Source of the DNA: Carnegiea gigantea
Taxonomy: Eukaryota > Streptophyta > Magnoliopsida > Caryophyllales > Cactaceae
Length of the DNA: 64,000 bases
Direction of reading: 5' to 3'
Assembly (NCBI GenBank): GCA_029747015.1
Contig: JAKOGI010000111.1
Coordinates: 342,501 to 406,500 of the forward strand
Below are positions 36,228 through 47,728 of this stretch, one piece after another (within the stretch, counting starts at the first letter, position 1; the number at the start of each line of letters is the position of its first letter). The notes under the pieces were generated by a model. It saw nothing but the letters and a program-made list of their open reading frames with translations, was not told where the DNA came from and did no database searches. The translations under genes and the position numbers were made by a program.

Positions 36228-39200
36228 GTTATTGTTATTATTATTATTATTACCACCTTGCAAAATTTTAACTTCAAGTTACGAAAAATTCAATCGTATA
36301 CGATTTACTTTTCTTCCCAGGCCCAAACCTTATAAGCCCAATTTAGGCCCAACAAGTTACCACTTGTTTTACTTAGTTAATTACCATCTTTGTGCCTACT
36401 TATTAATTAGCAAAAGCTTCTTTTGGAGGGTGAATATAAGCCAAGTATAGGAGATGAATCATCAAGGCAACTTCAAGCAAACTCAACCACACACACATCT
36501 CTTTCTCTAGCTGCAATCCCCTCTCCAGCTACTACCCTGGTGTGTTCCGGCCACTGGTTAGCCACTAGCTAGCCACCCATCGCCCCTTGGTCTTCTCCGA
36601 GCCATGGCAGCCCCATCCCCTGCCCAAGCACGACCCCAACTCTTTCATTCAAGCATCCAAGTGAGGTAATCCTAACCTCAACCCATGAATTCTTTTTGGG
36701 TTTTATTGATTGTTTGAGTATAGCTTATGTTTATATGAACCAAGTGATGGTTGTTATGCACTTTTTATTGAGTTTAGTGATATCTAAAGTTGTGGATGAT
36801 GAATTGAAAGTGTGATCAAATGAGTTGAATCATGAAAGTTGAATCCAAGCTTGTTTGTTTTATTTGTTATGATTTTGATATGAGTTATGTATATGAGGCC
36901 TTAGATGATCTTTTTATATATGATTGTGGTGATTTGGAATGATTTCAAGTGAGGATTTACATGAAAAAGGAAGAGAAAGCTAAAACAGTGAAGGCTGAAA
37001 ATTTTGGAAAAATAGGACAAACTTCGGGATTGAACTAGTAATGATCAGCCTATGAGAAACTTATGATTTTTGGTGGGTAGATGGTCCAGTGTGTTAGCTT
37101 TCAAATGACTTTTGAATCCCCTTAATCCGAGGCCTGTGGAAACAGTTATGGTCATTTTACCAAAATTGCGCAGAATGGACCAAAACCGACATATTTGTGT
37201 TTTAACCCCATTTTAGGAACCCTATTGTGGGAATCGTAATTTGTATTCTAAATGAAAGTTTTTCAAGACTGCTTATCTTTTCATATTGGGGTTTTAGGTC
37301 TCCATTTGAGGTCAACGGTGAAAGTTATGAAATTCTGAAATGAACTAACCTGGTTTGGTGCAATTAGGCTGTTATTGCAATTTCTGTGCAGTGTATACTT
37401 GGAAGAAACTTCTGAAAATTTTGCTGTAAATTATCCATATTATTTTCGAATTTCCTATAAGATTTCATGAATTTTGGTTGAGTATTTTGAGTTCGATGAT
37501 TTTTGGACGCATTTTGAGTAATTGTGCAAAGAGCAATAATAAAGATTGAGTGAAATTAATCATGCACTCATTTTGTGTATTTTAGGCCAAGCAAGTCTAT
37601 TTAAGGGAAAATGAATATTCATGGACTTTCATGGAACTTTTAGCTTAATTAATGAGAAAGAAGAAGACAAGTATATAATTTGGGAGCTTGTGTATGAGCT
37701 TTGAATTAATTATGGATTTTACAAAAGAGATACCACGTTTAGTGAGCTTAATAGCTTCTATTGAGTTCAATAATTCATTTGGGGTGGAATTCTTTATCTA
37801 ATGGATTTATGAATGAAATTTGAGAACTGGGGAGAGTTGCGACTCAGAAACTATTTTTATCAAACCAAGTTATTGTAATTTATGCTATGTTGAACCAAGA
37901 TATATCTCTCTTAGCCTCAAACCTTTAGAACTTACACAATTTAAAATGTATCAAATATAGTTATCAAGTCAATCTAGTGTACTCATTGTTATCTTGAACC
38001 AAGCTATATATCAGCGAGCCTTAAACTCGTATCAGTAACCTATTTCAGAAAAGGCCAACACCACTCTCCCATTTGTCACCATCAAGGCCTTTCCCTTTGT
38101 GATTTTATTTATCTCATTGTGGTCTATTTTAAAATTTTATTTACTTTATATCGGATTTAATTGCTTTCATTAATTTAGTTTTGAAGTTATACTAAAATAC
38201 CAAGTTATGTGTACCATTTAATTACTCAATTTCTGTTACACACACTTTTACTTACTCAATTATATAAGTAAAGATCATTTACTGACTACAAATACTTACA
38301 ATGACATTTATGAAACAGAGTTGAGGCCTAGTTACTGTTCCCCGTTATACATAAGTGTTATCAAGTTAAAACATATTTATCAAGTTAGATGACATTTATG
38401 AAACAGCTGACTTGTAACAAGTCAGATGACATTTTTAAAGACTCAAGGTACGTCCATTGCCTATATCTTCAGAAAACAGGACATGTTTATCAAGCTCCAA
38501 CTCTTAACGAGTTTATCAATGAATCAGTGTCTATAGTGATTTTCCATTTAACTTGTGACCTCGTCAGTTATCATCTATAGGACATCAACCTATCATTTAC
38601 CCACGCGGCTTCAGGTCAACTCGTGATCGGATTGGCAGGTGTACACCTATGTATAGATCATATCATTGTAGGAGGTTCACATCCAGATAATAATGGATAA
38701 TTCAGTTTTATATTACTTTCATTTTCATTGTTATTGCGAACTAAATGAATTGTAAAAGTGGGAACCCATCAACATGCTTCTATGCTCATTTTACAATACA
38801 GAAATGCATGTACTAAATTTTTGCTTACATTTTCAAATTGTTTTCATGTTTTCCATTTTAGGTGATGAAGTATCGTATGTTTCTCTTTTTAGCAAGCCCT
38901 TTTGGAAGTCATCAGATGCTCACGGTGGATTCAGCATAGCATGAATGTTGGGATCGATCTCAAGGTCAAGTTGGGTCTATGTTCAATATACTTGTGTAGT
39001 GTGGAGAACGAGTTAGCACATGGTATGATTAAGTCGATGGTATTGAAATTAAACTATTGTGGACTTTGGTCTTGAAGTGTTTCAGTTTAATAGATTTTGT
39101 GATTGTGAACATAAGTTGCAAGATTTAATGGTTTCAGTGAGCCTTGTCCTTATCAAGACGGTGGTAGCGCCTTCTATTATTAAGTGTTCCACTGTAATTT

Positions 39201-39238
39201 TTCGTAAATCATGTCATTAGCATTTTGGGGGTGTTACA
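35832..39238 (+). repeat. LTR C (3407 bp)
   Basis: Starts TGTAATAACCCGTCC, ends GTGTTACA. TATA-like AATATAAG at 36433-36440. Its leader lacks about 20 bp of the CT run found in the other LTRs. Confidence 0.85.
36186..36252. repeat. (TTA)n microsatellite in LTR C
   Basis: About 67 bp, TTA with two GTT interruptions. Confidence 0.95.
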
Positions 39239-39242
39239 GATT

Positions 39243-39254
39243 TGGTATCAGAGC
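39243..39254 (+). other. Primer-binding site, unit C
   Basis: Canonical TGGTATCAGAGC after LTR C. Confidence 0.85.
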
Positions 39255-41128
39255 TAAGGTTTTAAGGGTCACTGTAAGCTATCAAGTATTTATGAGTTAG
39301 CCATCAAGGTGTGTATGCATCATATTGGACCAGTTAAATGAGCTGTTGACTATAAGTTCATATGTATGGTATATATGGAGGAACCATTTCCATTTTGGTA
39401 ACTCAATCATTTGATAACATCCTGAGATTCAAGCATTACCAAAGTGGAGTGTGGAACCATTTGGGTCACCCGTTAGTGAGGCATGCTCTCATTTATCGTG
39501 GAGTTGTATTGTATGTTTCATTTTTCTTATTTGTTCAAATTTATGCAATCGTGCACTCCGCCTATGTGACCCGTTGAGTTATGAACTCCAGCATGTGACC
39601 ATTGAGCTATTGAAGTGCTTCTCTCCATTTCAGGTATCTATTATAAGGCTTTAAGCTTGGGTTTTAGTTAGTTTTTAGGCAGAACTCTGCCGTTTTACCC
39701 CAGGATTTGAGAGTCTTATTGAGGTATGTTAATATATAGTTGAAACCCGATGTGGGGATGTCATTTGCAACTTCTTAAGAGATTCATATAGTGTCAAGTC
39801 AGATGTAAACCTATAGATGAGAAAATGCCTTGTGGGATAATATCTTTGAGGTGAACCAGTATGAGATAAACACCATAATAAGGGCATATGTATGGTGATA
39901 ATAATTAGTAGCTTAAGGTGTGCTACTTGGCATTATATATGTAGTACAAGTAACATTAAGCTCTTATGTATAGGAATTATTTGGTCTTGACACTAAGACC
40001 TTACCTCATCAGTGCTCTCATTACTTCCTGTCATTGACTTATCTCTGCCCTAGTTACCTTGAATTGTTCAGAGGCATCATTTCTTTGTCACTAACATTCT
40101 CTTGATTTGTAATAGAGAACTATGAAAAAAAATTCTCACGTGTGGTCTGTGAGGAATCCTTTAAACACATCTGAGCAACCTTTCTTTTAGGCGATTCAAA
40201 CCCTGGCAATCATAATCATTTAATTCTCTATTTCCATGATGGAGCCTATAACATATTGTTCGCGTTTTTATAGCACCGTAATGTCATGTTGGCATAGCAC
40301 TCTATGACTGTGACGGCATTTCGTTACTCAAGTTATTTTGATAATCCTTTCTTCACTAGTGCAGCCAATCTTATTAATGATAAACAACGATTTGTGCTAT
40401 TTTCATCTACCAGCAGTTTTGAAGTTTATATGCCTACCTAAGACTTCCATTTACTGCGAAATGTGTTATTGATGGATGTCACGATGTTCAGTCATAAGAT
40501 TGACTCGTTCATTTTGACGCATTGTCCTTTCAACACCAGATGAATAAAATTTCCCTTCTGGTACTGTTGACCCTTATCTTCGTCATTTTACTCACATACG
40601 GATACTGTATGACTTTTCAAAAGCCGCTTTGGTAATCTATTCCATTTCTTCACCTTTATTGCTAATACTCCCTCTCAACTTCATAACATCATTTAGTTAC
40701 TTTACTATCATGACCATCATGAATAAACTGCATGTCTTGTATATGCAAGACATTTATATGCCTCTCTTTCATTACGAATCTTTGTGCTTTCATTCATTCT
40801 GCTTACATGTCTGTCCTTTATAACCAATAAAGAAATATCTTTGCAAGAGTTTATGGTGTGGTTGCACCTCTTCATAATTTAGATCGTCCCCCTGTCTTTT
40901 AAATTTACTGAGACCAGTAAGCAGTTGAATGTGTTATCTTTTATAAATATGCCTCTATTAGTACTGCTAAAAACATATTCATTGGGCATTCACTTCAGTT
41001 TAACTGACAGACCTTGTTGTCATTATGGGGATGAACTGATTGTGTATTTATAGAAGATGAATTATAAAGATCTTAAGGCTAGTTTGAGAAATGTGGAAAG
41101 GCTAGACGTGTGTTTTGATGGACCGAGA

Positions 41129-41136
41129 GAAGAAAA
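41129..41136. repeat. Left target-site duplication of the hAT element
   Basis: GAAGAAAA just left of the TIR; 7 of 8 bases match the right copy, and it matches the uninterrupted site in other units. Confidence 0.7.
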
Positions 41137-41375
41137 TCGGGATGGCAATGGGTCGGGGTTTCCCCGACACCGTCGGGGCCCCGCCCCCGTCGGGGCCCCG
41201 CCTTGAAACTGGGAAAATTCCCCGGATCCGTCGGGGCCGGGGCCGGGGACGGGGGGAAATTCCTGCCCCGACTGCGGGGACGGGGGCGGGGCGGGAGAAA
41301 TTTCCTCCCTGTCCCCGGACCCGATCCCCCGTCGGGGAAATTTACTCGTCCCCGAATCCGTTTCCCGCCCCGAAA
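41137..41375. repeat. GC-rich left terminus of the hAT element with CCCCG/CGGGG motifs
   Basis: Repeated GTCGGGG, GGGGCCCCG and CCCCGAC motifs in both orientations, with two GGGGCCCCGCC palindrome-bearing copies near 41174-41205. Likely transposase-binding subterminal repeats. It is extremely CpG-dense compared with the AT-rich surroundings. Confidence 0.7.
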
Positions 41376-41379
41376 ATTA

Positions 41380-42419
41380 ACTAAAATTACATACATACCC
41401 TTAAATTATTAGTTCAATTTCTCACACTTCTGAAGGATATATATGTATTTTTAGATGAAAAGAAAAACCCTAGTCTACTACTCAACTAAGCCTTCAGTAG
41501 TTCAGTCACTTCTCCTCCCTTGTTTTCAATTTCAGATCTGAGTTTTTCATCCTTCTCCTCTCCTCTCAGTGTCAGGCTCTCGGCGTGAATCTGTTGCCTC
41601 GGTGCTCACTCTCAGACTCTCGGCTTCTGTTTCACTGTCAGTGACTCTACACTCAATTTCTTTGGCTATTACTCTCAGCTTCTGGCTGGGAGCCTAGGAC
41701 GTCTTCTCCGTTCGCTGCCTCGGTGCACTCCTAGCCCCGCCATTACTCAATTCTTCTAATTTCTTTTGGCTATATCGGTACTGTACTATTTGACCCTTGC
41801 ACTTAATTTTTGTTTTTTTTTTTTTTGGTTGGCTAGTGCTCTGCTCTGTTCTTGAGTTCGATTATGCCCTTGGCCCCTTCCCCCTTGCATTCAATTACTT
41901 CTCAGTTCTCAGACAAAGTTTCGAAAATTATGATCATTATATTGGCATTCTTTAACAACCATTTCTGTTCTTTTGGGTTACCTTTATAATAATCTTCCAA
42001 TTTGTTTTCGCTTCCTCTGCTATCTAATAAAGGAGTAGATTGCTTTGCTTATAATGCTTTTGTTGACATCTAGCTTTTATCAAAGTGAAAGGGGATTTTT
42101 GGATCTCCTTTGACTAATACCAGTCTAGGCAAGTGTAGATGTAATTAAAGGCTCTAGATTAAGTTAGTAGATCCTCTGCAATTGTAGGTGAAAAAAAGTG
42201 AGAAAACAGAGAGAATTTTTTTATTGCAGTATTAATTGGATTTGATTTGATTTCTAATATGCTAATCAATATATACTAGCCTTTGTTTGGTGAAACTTTA
42301 TGGCTTTCTCTAGGATTCTACATAATTATAATTTGATTAATCATTTTGAGGATTCTATATGATTTTTTTTTAATTCTTGTAATTGATTCATTTGTAAATT
42401 ATTGTGATATGCACAGATT
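41380..42419 (+). promoter_or_regulatory. 5' leader/promoter region of the hAT transposase gene
   Basis: No ORF. A CT-rich stretch (about 41480-41760) looks like a plant 5' UTR exon. The T-rich region after it, ending TATGCACAG just before the coding ATG, could be a leader intron. Exact TSS and splice sites not fixed. Confidence 0.4.
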
Positions 42420-44850
42420 ATGGATAGTGGACCTAGTGGTCCAAGTGGACCATCTCCATGTTCTACAAATAAAAACATAGACACCACAAATCCAACTCCG
42501 GCTCCAACATCTAATACTGATGTGAATGTTGATTCTTGTGGAGCACCACATGCTACGAAGGATGAGGGGGATACATTAGTATTGGGAAAACAAAGGAGGT
42601 TCATATCTAAAATTTGGAAGCATTATGATTATGAGGTTATTAGCGATCTATTGAAGGCTATTTGTAAATATTGTAAGAAAAACCTTGGTGGTAACTCAAG
42701 GAATGGGACTAAGCATTTGAATGATCATCATGCAATTTGTCCTACGAAAAGACATAGGGACATTGCAAATGACTTTACCCAAAAGAAGTTGAAGATAGAG
42801 CCTTCTGGTGAGTAAAAAGGGCAAGTTCTTTTTGTTAATGGGTTTGATGAAGAGCTTGCAAGGAAGGAGCTCGCGTATATGATCATAATGCATAAGTATC
42901 CTCTTTCCATGGTAGAGCATGTTGGGTTTAGAAGATATTCAAAGGCTCTCCAACCTTCTTTCACCATGATATCCAGGAATACACTCAGAAAGGATATTCT
43001 CAAAATTTTTGACTTTGAAAAAGGCAAAACCATGAAGTTGTTGGGGAGTGTTCAAAGCAAGGTAGCCATTACTACAGATATGTGGACCGCTCAAAATCAA
43101 AAACGTGATTTCATAGCCATAACGGCTCATTGGATTGATAGTTCATGGAAGTTGCAAAATCGGACTTTGAGGTATGATAATTTTGTTTTTACTTTAAGCT
43201 CATTCATTACAAGTCATCGATATTTTTCCAACATGTGGATAAAATATTTAGTTATTGTATTATTTACGCTTACATTTAATTTTTAATATAATTTTAATAA
43301 ATTTTGTTATTTTTTAATAAACTTTCTTGTTTGTTTTTCTTTTAGGTTTGCATATGTGCCTTGTCCTCATACAGCTGAGAGCATTTCGGAAGAGCTGTTG
43401 AAGTGTTTTTCAGAGTGGAACATCAATAGAAAAATTTCATGTCTTACGGTGGACAATTGTTCTTGCAACGACGCAATAATTGGCATTCTTAAAGATCGAT
43501 TGGATTTAAGGGCACTTCCCTTAAGGGGTAAGTTCTTCCATATGCGTTGTTGTACACATATTCTTAATATCATTGTTAAGGATGGATTAGAGGTGATTGA
43601 AAGCTCAATTGAAAAGGTGCGTGATAGTGTAGCATATTGGAGAGCAACACCTAAAAGGGAGGAAACTTTTAGAGAAGTTTGTGATAGTTTAAGTGGGCCT
43701 TACTCAAAGAAATTAAAATTGGATTGCAAGACGAGATGGAATTCAACTTTCTTGATGCTTCAAACAGCTTTGTTGTATAAAGAAGTTTTTCCTAAGTTGG
43801 CTCAGAGGGAAAGTAATTATAAATCTCTTCCTACTGATAAGGAATGGGAGAAGGCAAAAGATATTTGTGGGAGGTTACAAATCTTTTATGATGTGACACA
43901 ATTATTCTCTGGCACTAGCTTCCCCACTGCAAATATTTACTTTCCAAAGGTGTTTCAAGTTCAGCTATCTTTGAGTCGTTGGCTATATGATTCGGATGTG
44001 GTCATTAGGACCGTGGCTCAAAAGATGCTTGATAAATTTTTGAAATATTGGGATGTCATTCATAGGATATTAGGAGTTGCTTGTGTTTTAGATCCCAGGT
44101 TCAAGTTGAAAATGGTGGATGTTTGCTATAGGAGGATTTTTGATTTTGATGTAGATGAAAAGGTGGAAATGATCAAAGATGTTTGTTGTACCCTGTTTAA
44201 TGAATATCAAGAAAAATACAAGTATTTGAAGGCTGCTATTCCTAATGCTTCTGGTGATTCAACTAAGACCTCTTCTAACGCTTCGGATTCTAGTGGAGGT
44301 GTGGGTTATGCACAAGATGACATCTTTGAAATATATTATACAATTGTTGAAAAGGATCCACAAATTCCACAAAAATCGGAGTTAGATTTTTATTTGGAAG
44401 AGCCGCTTACCCCAAGGACTGATAATTTCGATATCTTGGTTCATTGGAAGGCAGCTACAAGGTATCCTATTTTAGCTTTGATAGCTAGAGATATCTACGC
44501 CATTTCTGTTTCCACAGTAGCATCTGAGTCGGTATTTAGCACGGGTGGGAGTTTTATTTGTCCATATCGCAATTGTCTCCATCCAAAGATTTTAGAGGCT
44601 TTGATATGTGGTGGAGATTGGCTTTCGACTACTATCAAGTCATCTTCAGAAGGTATATTTTTTATTTTTTGTTATACTTTTAGAATATATAGTGATATTT
44701 CTTTATGTTTAAATGTTATGATATTCGATAACTTGATTACTTTAACATATCTAACATATCTTTTATATTGTAGATGAGGACACTGCCTATTGCCATGGTA
44801 CTTTTGATCAAGATTATGATGCTGAAGTTGATGAAGAATTTGATGGCTAA
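42420..44850 (+). pseudogene. hAT transposase (BED zinc finger, RICESLEEPER-like), one nonsense codon
   Basis: Exons 42420-43171, 43346-44652 and 44774-44850; introns are GT-AG (AG/GTATGA..TTTTAG and AAG/GTATAT..TTGTAG). The joined frame is 711 codons plus stop, interrupted only by TAA at 42813-42815 (codon 132). An N-terminal BED finger has Cys82-x2-Cys85 and a distal His/Cys group ending at Cys107. hAT core motifs follow: TTDMWT with Asp220, TVDN with Asp287, RCCTHILN (about 318-325) and CKTRWNST (about 378-385). An RNase-H-fold/DUF4413-like middle precedes the hATC dimerisation domain (about 595-678) with LVHWKA, YPILALIARD and STVASESVFSTGG. The acidic C-terminus ends EEFDG. Sequence after the stop stays collinear with the family, so a read-through or an intron is not needed to explain it; a GTGAGT there lacks a usable acceptor. 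Apart from that stop it looks young and complete. Confidence 0.85.
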
Positions 44851-45270
44851 TTGGCTATATGGTGCATTAAATTTCTCAAGGATATCTTTTTATATGTGGA
44901 CTGTGCATAGGACCTTTGGTGTTGTATCTTTGAAGCTTGGATTTGTATTTTGATTGTGGTCAACTTCAGTTGTGTAATTTTTCTAGGACTTTGAGAACTT
45001 GATCACTTAGATCTTGTGTTGTTACTTGTTATCTTTGAACCTTCGGGACTTTGGATTGAACTTTCAAGTGGTGTTGTATTTCTTGAGTTTTAACTTTGAA
45101 TATTGGGCATTAAGTTTAGTGTTGAACTTCAATGTTGAACTTTCAATGGTTTAGGTTAAGTTTAATTTCTCTTTTTTGTTCAGGGCTTATTGTTTGATTA
45201 TTTGATATTGGGCTCATAATTTTTGCTCCAATTGGACTTGCATTTTGTGTGATCTCATTAATAAAAATCG
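44851..45270 (+). other. 3' region of the hAT element
   Basis: AT-rich transcript-end-like sequence after the transposase stop, no ORF; T-rich stretches could serve polyadenylation. Confidence 0.4.
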
Positions 45271-45274
45271 AGGA

Positions 45275-45398
45275 AGCGGGGCCCCGGCGGGGTGGGGACA
45301 GGGGGAAAACCAACCCCGACAGCGGGGGCGGGGCGTTGAGCGGGGATAGGGGGCGGGGGATATTCCCCCGTCCTCGACCCGCCCCGTTGCCATCCCTA
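45275..45398. repeat. GC-rich right terminus of the hAT element
   Basis: GGGGCCCCGGCGGGG, CCCCGAC, GGGGGCGGGGC and CCCGCCCCG motifs mirror the left end, finishing in the inverted repeat at 45382-45398. Confidence 0.7.
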
Positions 45399-45406
45399 GA
45401 AAAAAA
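45399..45406. repeat. Right target-site duplication of the hAT element
   Basis: GAAAAAAA, one mismatch from the left copy; the A-run is one base longer than in the empty sites. Confidence 0.65.
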
Positions 45407-46460
45407 ACCCCTATTTCCGTCCTAATTACACTGTGCAAGAAAGTAAGTTATCGTGTCAGTAATGCATTGAATATTAGTGATATGCCAACCACACTCGGTA
45501 TATACATATTCATAATTACAGTTTGTGAATTTAGAGATGTTTCATCTGAGGACTTTCAGGACTGTTTTTCCCTAAGAAACATTGATTTTTAGATCAACCT
45601 AATTCTAAGTGCTCAATCCATTTTCAGAGCCCCTATCATATGACTCCCAGCAGACTTCAAAGAACTAAAGATTCAATAAGATGAGTTATCATAGAAGGAA
45701 GTTATTTGACCAAGTGTATCACTATGGGAAACCCTAGTTTTATATATGTGAAGAAGGAAGGCAGAACCTTATGGTTGTGTACTGCGTACAGAGAGTTAAA
45801 AAAGATCATTATCAAAAATAAGTGCTCTACACCTTGAATAAATGATTTATGGGATTAACTGCTAACAACAGAAGTCTTTTCCAGGAATGATTTGAGGTCC
45901 GAATATCACACCTAAACCATGCAACCCAAGTTTATCTTTTATAAGAATGCCTTCTATAGTAATTCCTGAAGTTGTTTGCTTGTCTCATCTTCAAAACTTG
46001 ATACTATCCAATATTGTTTAGTCTCCCTTGCATTTCAACCTGATATTTCCTATTAGCGTGATCTTCCATGTCTTTGCAAACCCATTGTTAAATGTGCAAT
46101 ACATTTTTGTTCGACCTTACATGGTTGTCAACATTCCAGTGCTCTCGACCTTCACCATCTTCATGTCATGATCATGAGTTGCAATCCATTCCGTTGAGAG
46201 CTGATTCACACATCTACCTAACATCTCATTTACTCATAATGATAAGTTCGTATGACTTGTTCTCAATTCATAATGTAATTCCACTCTCATTGGTGTGGGT
46301 GATTACGATTGTCATAATCCCCTTACTCTTTTTATTTTGAACTTCAACTCCCGCACATATATCTTACATTCTGATAAATAAACTTCTACATTCCCTATTT
46401 AATCTTATTGTCGCACCTGAATTGGCTTCATATGAGTAAAGACATGTTCCTATTATAACT

Positions 46461-46622
46461 TACTCAATCTATTTATCTATCGATTGGCACTTTGCTCGTC
46501 CAATCCATTTATCTATCCATTATACTTTGCTTGCCAAATCTATTTGTGTGTCTATTGGACTTTGCTTATCCAATCTATCTATCTATTTATTGCATATTGG
46601 TCGCCCCATCTATCAATTGTGC
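46461..46622. repeat. 35-bp minisatellite, unit C
   Basis: Same repeat and position as in the other units. Confidence 0.85.
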
Positions 46623-46959
46623 TTATCTTATTGCTTGTAGCTATAAAGTTACCTAGTTGAAGCTCCGTTGCTTGTCATCTTATTTCTAATTCATCAGTTA
46701 AACCCGACTATAGCCGGGCTATCATTCTCATTAGTTGATATTTATTGGACCCCTTATAATCCATATTTACAAACCACAATTCTTATGGAATTATATTTCA
46801 GAATTCATGATACACGTATGGTTATCTTTATTCTAACCACCCCATGATAATCTCTCCTTTATTTGTCTTTTCTGGTCTCATTGTTCATTTCTTTTGTATA
46901 CATTGATTCGCTCAGCTAAGAATTTCATCACTCTCCTCCCTAACCATGGTTATTTCATT

Positions 46960-47728
46960 GCCCATTATCGACCGGGAGCAGATCCTTGAGTAGTCTGATG
47001 AGGGAAGATCATGTGATGCATTAAGAATATCAAAGGACGGCATTTTGATAAGGGCAGAATCTCAAGCACTGTCTAATTATATTGGAGTGAGCCAGAAGAA
47101 ACATTGAGTATGAGGTCAGAGCTAACCCAAGCAAGCATTAAGAGGGAAAAATCAAGTGCATGTTGAGGTGATACAAGGTCGGTAAAAGTTGTGCTGGCAA
47201 AACAAAGAAATAACCAAAGTCTCAGATGGGTTATGAAGTATTTCAAAATGCTTTTCTAGTCAAGGTAGTAAGAGATTAACTATCTGAGGACAATTAGGAA
47301 CTAGTTACATGGGGCCTTATGGTTCATTAAAAGGTCAAATCCTGTAGCTTGTTGATCGTAGCTACCTGTTGAACTCGAACACGTATATAATGTGTTTTAT
47401 AGCTCGTAATAGTATAAGAGTTCTTATCAGGGTATACAACAGTTTCCATTAGTGGACAAGGTGATGAACCAGTAGTGAGCACCTCCTTACTAGTAACAAA
47501 GTTCTTTTCTTTCAAAGAGAATATCAATTTTGAACCAAAGTGATTGAGTCAATGAAGTCACTGAGGATCTAGATACTCGATCCTAGGATTAAGCAGCTAC
47601 GCACTTTGGGCTACTCATACTTCTTTGAAGGGAAGCAACGAAAACCAACTATTGATATTTGAGGCAGCTTTGCATACATGAAAAAGCTTCACAAGTTTCG
47701 ATGACGAAACTCTTTAAGAGGGAAAGGC
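46960..47728 (+). pseudogene. pol: Integrase tail relic and PPT, unit C
   Basis: Same broken tail; the end reads TCGATGACGAAACTCTTTAA and the purine tract GAGGGAAAGG before LTR D. Confidence 0.65.

Larger units (their letters stand above)
41137..45398 (+). mobile_element. hAT-superfamily DNA transposon, 4262 bp, nearly intact
   Basis: Ends are TCGGGATGGCAATGGG (left) and, reverse-complemented, TAGGGATGGCAACGGG (right): 14 of 16 match. It is flanked by 8-bp copies GAAGAAAA / GAAAAAAA, the target length of hAT elements. Between the ends are a GC-rich left terminus, a ~1-kb leader region, a three-exon transposase gene (42420-44850), a 3' spacer and a GC-rich right terminus. The empty site is present in the four sister units of the chain, which defines the insertion exactly. 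Gene and element share the + orientation. Confidence 0.9.
40388..45907 (+). pseudogene. pol: Protease-reverse transcriptase relic, unit C, split by a hAT transposon
   Basis: The same decayed block, interrupted at 41137-45398. The break falls in the protease-RT linker, inside the stretch that reads FDGPREE-NPYF in other units. Left of it is the LGMDWL-equivalent (near 41025, Trp to stop). Right of it are CEFRDVSSEDFQ, NIDF-stop-INLI and NDLRSEYH. Removing the insertion and one target copy restores the size of the other units (~4.2 kb internal domain). Confidence 0.7.

Noticed and set aside
41079..41412. Overlapping Gly/Pro/Arg-rich ORFs on both strands
   Set aside because: They lie in the GC-rich terminus of the hAT element, where stops are rare by composition; no domain.
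42807..42862. GTGAGT as an intron donor removing the transposase stop
   Set aside because: The nearest acceptor gives a 55-bp intron that is too short and out of frame; later acceptors would delete family-conserved sequence.
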